A stretch of 5,011 bases of DNA, taken from contig JAIERC010000392.1 in assembly GCA_019747165.1 (NCBI GenBank), positions 1 through 5,011 of the forward strand, given 5' to 3'. The notes under the pieces are model-generated. The model worked only from the letters and a program-made list of their open reading frames with translations. It was not told where the DNA came from and searched no databases. Shown piece after piece: positions 1 to 5,011 of the stretch. Every line of letters begins with the position of its first letter. Position 1 is the first letter of the stretch. The stretch is from Sphingomonas sp. (GTDB lineage Bacteria; Pseudomonadota; Alphaproteobacteria; Sphingomonadales; Sphingomonadaceae). A program made the translations under genes and the position numbers.

Positions 1-45
1 GCCCGACCGCCGATTCCCCCCGGGAACCGGATATCAGCCATGTGA
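1..45 (+). other. Left-edge sequence: open frames upstream of the transporter start
   Basis: Two frames are open here. One (codons from base 3) is in frame with the transporter and would add at least 13 polar residues (PTADSPREPDISH) before the GTG at 42, consistent with a flexible N-terminal tail. The other (codons from base 1) ends at TGA 43-45, so the GTG start and this TGA share GTGA at 42-45. That would be a normal four-base overlap if an upstream gene ends here. Third-position G/C content is equal in the two frames, so the sequence alone does not decide between an N-terminal extension and the tail of an upstream gene. Confidence 0.3.
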
Positions 46-1802
46 ATTCGGCCAGCGGCGAAACCTGGTTTGGCCACCCACGCCAGCTTGCGCGGCTGTT
101 TTCGACCGAAGCGATGGAGCGTTTCGGCTATTATGGCATGCGCGCGCTGCTGACGCTCTATCTGGCGCAGCATTTCCTGTTCAGCGATACAACGACAACC
201 GGCATTTATGGCGGCTTCACCGCACTTGTCTATCTGACGCCGCTGATCGGCGGGCTGATGGCCGATCGGTTTCTGGGGTCAAAACGCTCGGTAAAATTCG
301 GCGCGATCATGATGTCGCTCGGCTATCTGACGCTCTGCTTTGGCGGCCAGCCTGCCAAACCCTTCGCGACCATCGATGGCCAGCGTTATGAAGTGACGGT
401 GCAGGGCACCGGCGAGGCGCGCCGCCAATTCGTGGTCGACGGCACCCAGCAATTGCTGATCAAGGGCAATGATGACAAGACTGTCTCGTTGCTTGATGGC
501 AATGGCAAGGAAGCACGCCGTGTTGCGGCGGGTGGGTTCCAAGCAGGGGGCGAGCGCGCGCCGCTATCGGTTTTCCTGCTGTTGATCGGCCTGGCGCTGG
601 TCACGATCGGCAACGGCTTTTTCAAGCCCAACATCTCGACAATGGTCGGGGCGCTCTATGCCCAGGGCGATCGGCGACGCGATGCGGGCTTCACGATTTT
701 CTATATGGGGATCAACCTCGGTTCGCTCTTTTCGCAGATACTGTGCCCGATCCTTGCGGTTGGCATGTTCGGCTGGGGTGGGCTCGGCTGGTGGGCGGGC
801 TTTGCGCTTGCCGCGGCCGGCATGCTGGTGTCGTGGCTGCTCATCCAGTTCGATGGCGGCAAGCTTGATGGCATTGGTGACCGCCCGGCTGACGCACCAG
901 CCAACCGTGACTGGTTCATCTATATCGGCGCGATGCTGGCGATCCCGGTGGTGTGGCTCCTGTTCACCAACCTGATGAATTATGTCCCGCCGGCTGCAGG
1001 GTCGGGGATCGTCGGTTATTTTCTGGGTCTGCCGGTGATGGGCAAGATCATGTTCGGGACCTTTCTGGTCAGCGTGCCGGGTATTCTGATCTGGTCCTTC
1101 TTCAATGGATCGAAGCAGGAATTCCAGATGATGCTGGCGGCGATGGTGCTGATCACCTTCAACACCGTGTTCTGGACATTGTTCGAACAAGCCGGATCGT
1201 CGCTAACGCTGTTTGCCGATCGCAACACGGATTTGTCGGTGTTTGGCTGGTTCTCGATTTCAGCCGGGCAGACACAATTCTTCAACGCGCTGTTTATCGT
1301 GCTGCTCGCGCCGGTGTTCAGTGTGATGTGGAACGGCATGGCCAAGCGCGGCATCGAGCCGACCATCCCGATCAAGTTCGGTATTGCCCTGATGGGGGTT
1401 GGTGTCGGGTTTCTGGTGCTGGTGTGGGGATCGCAATTTGCCGGGGCTGATTACAAGGTCGGGCTCTGGTGGCTTGCAGGGCTATATCTTATCCATTCGA
1501 TGGCTGAGCTGTGCATATCGCCCGTCGGCTTGTCGATGGTCACCAAATTGTCGATCGCGCGGATCGTCGGCATGATGATGGGCGTGTGGTTCCTGTCGAT
1601 CGCGGTCGCGCAATATGTGGCGGGCATCGTCGCGCAATTCGCCAGCGTTGAAACGGTGGGCGGGCAGGTGACCAATTTGAAAGTCAGCCTCGATACCTAT
1701 GTCGGCGTGTTCACGACTATCTCGGAAATCTCGATCGCCCTTGGCGCGCTGTTGCTGCTGCTGTCCTTCCCACTCAAGAAGTGGATGCACGGCGTCCAGT
1801 GA
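42..1802 (+). CDS. POT/PTR2-family proton-coupled oligopeptide transporter (peptide MFS transporter)
   Basis: Predicted inner-membrane symporter that imports di- and tripeptides with protons; this is the known role of the POT/PTR2 (SLC15-like) branch of the MFS. Seen in the sequence: the TM1 motif ExxERFxYYGMR at residues 23-34; an MFS motif-A loop (GGLMADR, 70-76); GNGFFKPNIS at 190-199 with Lys195; the PTR signature FYMGINLGSL at 220-229; FWTLFEQ at 377-383; and ELCISPVG from Glu489. By alignment from memory, Arg27, Arg34, Lys195 and Glu489 match the peptide-binding and proton-coupling residues Arg25, Arg32, Lys127 and Glu419 of PepTSo. At 586 residues it is longer than the usual ~500, mainly because of a polar insert at about 103-172 between TM3 and TM4, predicted periplasmic. 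The GTG start is uncertain: there is no good ribosome binding site, and the frame stays open to the left edge, so the true start may lie outside the window. Family assignment is firm; substrate range is inferred. Confidence 0.95.
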   Translation: MNSASGETWFGHPRQLARLFSTEAMERFGYYGMRALLTLYLAQHFLFSDTTTTGIYGGFTALVYLTPLIGGLMADRFLGSKRSVKFGAIMMSLGYLTLCFGGQPAKPFATIDGQRYEVTVQGTGEARRQFVVDGTQQLLIKGNDDKTVSLLDGNGKEARRVAAGGFQAGGERAPLSVFLLLIGLALVTIGNGFFKPNISTMVGALYAQGDRRRDAGFTIFYMGINLGSLFSQILCPILAVGMFGWGGLGWWAGFALAAAGMLVSWLLIQFDGGKLDGIGDRPADAPANRDWFIYIGAMLAIPVVWLLFTNLMNYVPPAAGSGIVGYFLGLPVMGKIMFGTFLVSVPGILIWSFFNGSKQEFQMMLAAMVLITFNTVFWTLFEQAGSSLTLFADRNTDLSVFGWFSISAGQTQFFNALFIVLLAPVFSVMWNGMAKRGIEPTIPIKFGIALMGVGVGFLVLVWGSQFAGADYKVGLWWLAGLYLIHSMAELCISPVGLSMVTKLSIARIVGMMMGVWFLSIAVAQYVAGIVAQFASVETVGGQVTNLKVSLDTYVGVFTTISEISIALGALLLLLSFPLKKWMHGVQ

Positions 1803-1843
1803 TCGTCTAGGCTCCCCGGCATAGGGCTGGGGAGCAAGACGAT
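1802..1843 (+). promoter_or_regulatory. Long intercistronic hairpin enclosing the SD and start codon of the NnrU-like gene
   Basis: Read directly from the sequence. ATCGTCT (1802-1808) is the reverse complement of AGACGAT (1837-1843). Inside it, GCTCCCCGGC (1811-1820) pairs with GCTGGGGAGC (1826-1835) through nine Watson-Crick pairs and one G-U pair. The loop is ATAGG (1821-1825). A small internal loop (AG at 1809-1810 against A1836) separates the two stems, for 17 pairs in total. The 5' arm begins at the last base of the transporter stop codon. The 3' arm contains the GGGGAG Shine-Dalgarno sequence and the A and U of the downstream ATG. No T-tract follows, so it does not look like an intrinsic terminator. 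Inferred role: it blocks independent initiation on the second gene until a ribosome terminating at 1802 melts the 5' arm. Confidence 0.65.
1829..1834 (+). promoter_or_regulatory. Strong Shine-Dalgarno site (GGGGAG) for the NnrU-like gene
   Basis: GGGGAG lies seven bases before the ATG at 1842, which is good spacing. It favours that start over the in-frame ATG at 1854, which would be 19 bases away. The site is unusual because all six bases are paired in the 3' arm of the 1802-1843 hairpin. Confidence 0.75.
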
Positions 1844-2531
1844 GAATGGAACGATGACGGTCGCGCTGGCGGCGGCGAGCTTTGTGGGCAGCCATTTCCT
1901 GCTCTCGCATCCCTTGCGTGCGCCGATCGTCAAAGCGGCAGGCAATGGTGGCTTCACCATCCTTTATGCGCTGGTAGCCTTTGCGACCTTGGGATGGATG
2001 GCCAATGCCTATAAGGCGGCTCCGATCACGCCCCCGTTATGGGACGTCGGCGATGCGTTTTGGGCAATAGCAACGGTGATCATGTTGTTGGCGAGCCTGT
2101 TGCTGATGGGGTCGCTGATCGGCAATCCCGCGCTGCCCGGACCGGTGGCCGCAGCGCCAGCCAAGGCGCGGGGCGTGTTTGCGATCACGCGCCATCCGAT
2201 GATGTGGTCTTTTGCGCTATGGAGCCTGGCGCATGTGCTCGTCTTCCCGGTCGCAGCAAACCTGATTCTCGCCGGGGCCATCGCCACGCTCGCCTTGGTC
2301 GGTGCGGCGCTGCAGGATGCCAAGAAGCGCGTTCTGGTGCCCGAAGTCTGGCATGTCTGGGAACAGCGCACGGGATATTGGCCCTTCGCCGCGATCGCCG
2401 CGGGCAAGGCCAGTTTTGGCGGCTTCCGCCCGCATGACATTGCCGGTGGCCTGGTGATCTGGCTGGCGGCGACCTGGGCGCATATCCCGATGGCCGGGAT
2501 TGCCGCTGGCATTTGGCGCTGGGTGGGGTGA
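1842..2531 (+). CDS. NnrU-family integral membrane protein
   Basis: A 229-residue multi-pass membrane protein of the NnrU family. The family is named from a gene near nitrite/nitric-oxide reductase genes in Rhodobacter, and also includes the plant and algal 15-cis-zeta-carotene isomerase Z-ISO, a heme protein. Seen here: an N-terminal hydrophobic segment leading into GSHFLLSHPLR (residues 16-26); hydrophobic segments at about 36-54 and 72-94; the hallmark ITRHPMMWSFALWSLAH (115-131, with His118 and His131); a further segment to about 157; a WHVWEQRTGYWPF block (170-182); and a C-terminal segment at about 200-225. The repeated membrane-edge histidines (18, 23, 118, 131) fit a possible heme or metal site, by analogy with Z-ISO. 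No denitrification or carotenoid genes are nearby, so the physiological role is unknown and the name should not be taken as function. The gene lies 39 bases after the peptide transporter, probably on the same transcript, with a hairpin over its start. Confidence 0.9.
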   Translation: MNGTMTVALAAASFVGSHFLLSHPLRAPIVKAAGNGGFTILYALVAFATLGWMANAYKAAPITPPLWDVGDAFWAIATVIMLLASLLLMGSLIGNPALPGPVAAAPAKARGVFAITRHPMMWSFALWSLAHVLVFPVAANLILAGAIATLALVGAALQDAKKRVLVPEVWHVWEQRTGYWPFAAIAAGKASFGGFRPHDIAGGLVIWLAATWAHIPMAGIAAGIWRWVG

Positions 2532-2591
2532 TCCGGCGTTAGAGTCTGATGACTTTGGATTGGACCAACCTAAACCCCGTTCGCCCTGAGC

Positions 2592-2630
2592 GAAGTCGAA
2601 GGGCATGCGAAGCGCGTGGGCTTCGACTTC
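2592..2630. repeat. Left stem-loop of the palindrome core
   Basis: GAAGTCGAAG (2592-2601) and CTTCGACTTC (2621-2630) are perfect reverse complements. After a GG/GG mismatch, CATGCG (2604-2609) pairs with CGCGTG (2613-2618) through five Watson-Crick pairs and one G-U pair, closing on an AAG loop. An overlapping alternative hairpin, CTTCAGCC (2627-2634) with GGCTGAAG (2640-2647), would compete with it. There is no adjacent T-run on either strand, so it is not a classical intrinsic terminator. Confidence 0.6.
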
Positions 2631-2653
2631 AGCCCTTCAGGCTGAAGCCAGTC

Positions 2654-2690
2654 CTGAGCGCCTGCCTTGGCAGGCAGTCGAATGGCTCAG
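2654..2690. repeat. Right stem-loop of the palindrome core
   Basis: CTGAGC (2654-2659) pairs with GCTCAG (2685-2690). Directly inside, GCCTGCC (2660-2666) pairs with GGCAGGC (2669-2675) around a very tight loop, leaving nine unpaired bases (2676-2684). The structure is imperfect, but all arms are exact complements. Confidence 0.55.
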
Positions 2691-2733
2691 CCCGAACGGG
2701 TATGATGTTGAAGCGACCTAACGTCATCACGCT

Positions 2734-3722
<989 letters not shown>

Positions 3723-3726
<4 letters not shown>

Positions 3727-4988
3727 GCGATTTGTCCTTCGATCAGCAGGTCTTCAGGCGATATTGGCGCAGGCGCCGCGCGCGCTGACAGCGTCGCGGT
3801 GGCGGCGAGGTCCATTGTTACGTTGCCTAGCGTCCGCATGATATCGGGGAAGGTCTCGATCGCAACGAGCAGCCCAAGCGGCGCGATCGGCACCCCCATG
3901 GCGGCGGCAATCGGCGCGATTGAGCTGATAAAGGTGATCGAGCCCGGCAGGCTGACCGCCCCCAGCGTGGTGATCGATGCCATTGCCACGCCCGCCGCCA
4001 GGCTTTGCCAGGTCAGCGGCACGCCGAACAGCGTCGCAATATAAATGGCAACCGCCAGGTTCATCGCCGGGCCAGTCGCGCGAAATATCGCAACCGCCAG
4101 CGGCAGGATGATTCCCGAATGCTGGGTGTGAACGCCAATCTGCTCGGCCCCGCGCAGCATCGCGGGCAATGAGACGAGCGAGGATTGCGTGCTGATCGCC
4201 ACCGCCTGTGCCGATGCCGTCGCCCGCGCGAACCGGAAGATCGACACCCGCCCGCCAATCGCGCCCAGGAAGAACGAGGCGATCCAAAGCACCGTGCCCA
4301 CGCTGGCGACGATCAGCACATAATGGAGCAGCGCGCCAAATGCCTCGGTCCCTGCCTTTGCCCCCACCAGAAACGCCAGCGCAAACACGCCGATCGGCCC
4401 CAGCCACAGCACCCAGCCGATCACGACGATCATCGCATCGGCGAGCGCGCGGAAGAAGCCGACGAGCAGGTCGCGCTGTTCCTGGGCCAGCCGGGTGATC
4501 GCAAAGGCAAAGGTCAGGGTGAAGACGATCAGCGGCAGGAACGCGTTGTTCGCCGCTGCCGTCACGGGGTTGCTCGGCACGATTGCGGCCAGAAAATCGC
4601 CAAAGGGCGGCACCTCACCGATTGCCTTCACATCGGGTAGTGATGCCCTTAGCGCCGCACCCGCACTCGGGTCGATCGGCCAGACGGACAGCAGCAAGGG
4701 CGTGACAAAGGCCGACATGATCGCGCCCGACCAGAGCAGCACCATGAACAGGATCATCGCCCGGGTCGCTAGCTGGCCGGCGCGCGCGGCATCGGCGGTC
4801 GCGGCAATGCCGATGACGAGCAGCGAAACGACCAGCGGCACGATCGTCATCTGCAAGCCGTTCAGCCAGGCGGTGCCGATCGGCTGGGCGATCAGAATGC
4901 CGATCGGGGCAAAACCCTGCTCCGCGGCGACAATTCCCAAAGCCATCCCGGCAATCAGTGCAACTAAGATCCGGGTTGCTTGCGACAT
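3723..4988 (-). CDS. Dicarboxylate/amino acid:cation symporter (DAACS, SLC1/GltP-like)
   Basis: A 421-residue inner-membrane secondary transporter with the GltPh/SLC1 elevator-type fold; the family imports acidic or neutral amino acids or C4-dicarboxylates with Na+ or H+. Seen here: N-terminal scaffold helices with [16 protein letters not shown] (45-60); a serine-rich first re-entrant hairpin, [12 protein letters not shown] (264-275); a second hairpin containing [11 protein letters not shown] (346-356); and a TM8 block [16 protein letters not shown] (378-393). Aligned from memory with GltPh, Asp382, Arg385, Asn389 and Asp393 correspond to Asp394, Arg397, Asn401 and Asp405, so the substrate amine and carboxylate contacts and one sodium site appear kept. 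The TM7 motif usually written NMDGT is not recognisable (the region reads [11 protein letters not shown], 306-316), so ion coupling may differ. The ATG at 4988 has a GGAG site ten bases upstream. It is probably first of a two-gene transcript with the reductase. Family assignment is firm; the substrate is unknown. Confidence 0.93.
3735..3739 (-). promoter_or_regulatory. Shine-Dalgarno site (AAGGA) for the aldo/keto reductase
   Basis: On the minus strand AAGGA lies eight bases before the ATG at 3726-3724, inside the end of the upstream transporter gene. It supports this start and means the reductase can be reinitiated efficiently by ribosomes finishing the overlapping transporter. Confidence 0.7.
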
Positions 4989-4998
4989 GCTCGATTAT

Positions 4999-5002
4999 CT
5001 CC
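4999..5002 (-). promoter_or_regulatory. Shine-Dalgarno site (GGAG) for the DAACS transporter
   Basis: On the minus strand GGAG (within ACGGAG) lies ten bases before the ATG at 4988-4986 and supports that start. Only nine more bases are visible beyond it, so no promoter can be assessed. Confidence 0.6.
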
Positions 5003-5011
5003 GTTGGGGAC

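Larger units (their letters stand above)
2576..2700. repeat. Sphingomonad-type extragenic palindrome core (CCCGTTCG ... CGAACGGG)
   Basis: The outer ends 2576-2591 and 2685-2700 are inverted copies with 14 of 16 positions matching, sharing CCCGTTCG and CTGAGC. The sequence CGTTCG-CCCTGAGC-GAAGTCGAAGGGC matches, from memory, a palindrome family widespread between genes in sphingomonads and some other high-GC bacteria. In automated annotation it often yields false peptides such as PFDFAQGER or RPERSRR, and both occur in translations here. The right half is more degenerate and carries its own CTGAGC/GCTCAG pair, so this looks like two diverged units in opposite orientation rather than one simple copy. 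Confidence 0.7.

Noticed and set aside
564..1190. Long minus-strand open frame of 208 codons inside the peptide transporter
   Set aside because: It is antisense to a clearly conserved transporter. Its composition (rich in His, Arg, Gln, Asp) is typical of an antisense shadow of high-GC coding DNA.
1802..1843. Intrinsic transcription terminator after the peptide transporter
   Set aside because: The hairpin is strong but no T-tract follows. The 3' arm overlaps the next gene's SD and start codon, which fits translational control better.
2217..2606. Minus-strand open frame beginning MPFDFAQGERG
   Set aside because: Its start is a translated copy of the extragenic palindrome and the rest is antisense to the NnrU-like gene, a common false call.
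2576..2700. CRISPR array
   Set aside because: The repeats are inverted, few and nested. There are no regularly spaced direct repeats or spacers.

Overview
The window looks like chromosomal DNA from an alphaproteobacterium, most likely a sphingomonad. The basis is the high-GC coding style, the protein types, and a spacer carrying the CGTTCG...CTGAGC...GTCGAAG family of extragenic palindromes that is common in sphingomonad genomes. This assignment is from recall, not from a search.

There are four genes in two convergent pairs. On the + strand, a POT/PTR-family (MFS) peptide transporter (42-1802) is followed by an NnrU-family membrane protein (1842-2531). On the - strand, read from the right edge, a SLC1/DAACS-type symporter (4988-3723) overlaps an aldo/keto reductase (3726-2734) by the four bases ATGA. 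Each pair is probably one transcript. Both 5' ends lie close to the window edges, so promoters are not visible.

Two non-coding structures stand out. (1) The 39-base gap between the peptide transporter and the nnrU-like gene is almost entirely one long hairpin (1802-1843). Its 5' end is the last base of the first gene's stop codon. Its 3' arm contains both the Shine-Dalgarno sequence and the A and U of the second gene's start codon. This is the layout expected for termination-dependent translational coupling. (2) The roughly 200-base spacer between the convergent pairs is one large imperfect inverted repeat (2532-2744). It has 22-base terminal arms and an interior of nested palindromes, like a MITE or a composite extragenic palindrome. 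It starts at the base after the NnrU stop codon and includes the stop codon of the reductase.

In the proteins, the peptide transporter has an extra periplasmic segment of about 70 residues with three regularly spaced Asp-Gly turns. The SLC1-type transporter keeps the C-terminal substrate-site residues but lacks a recognisable NMDGT cation-site motif. No complete new defence or mobile system is present. The novelty candidates are the coupling hairpin and the inverted-repeat spacer.
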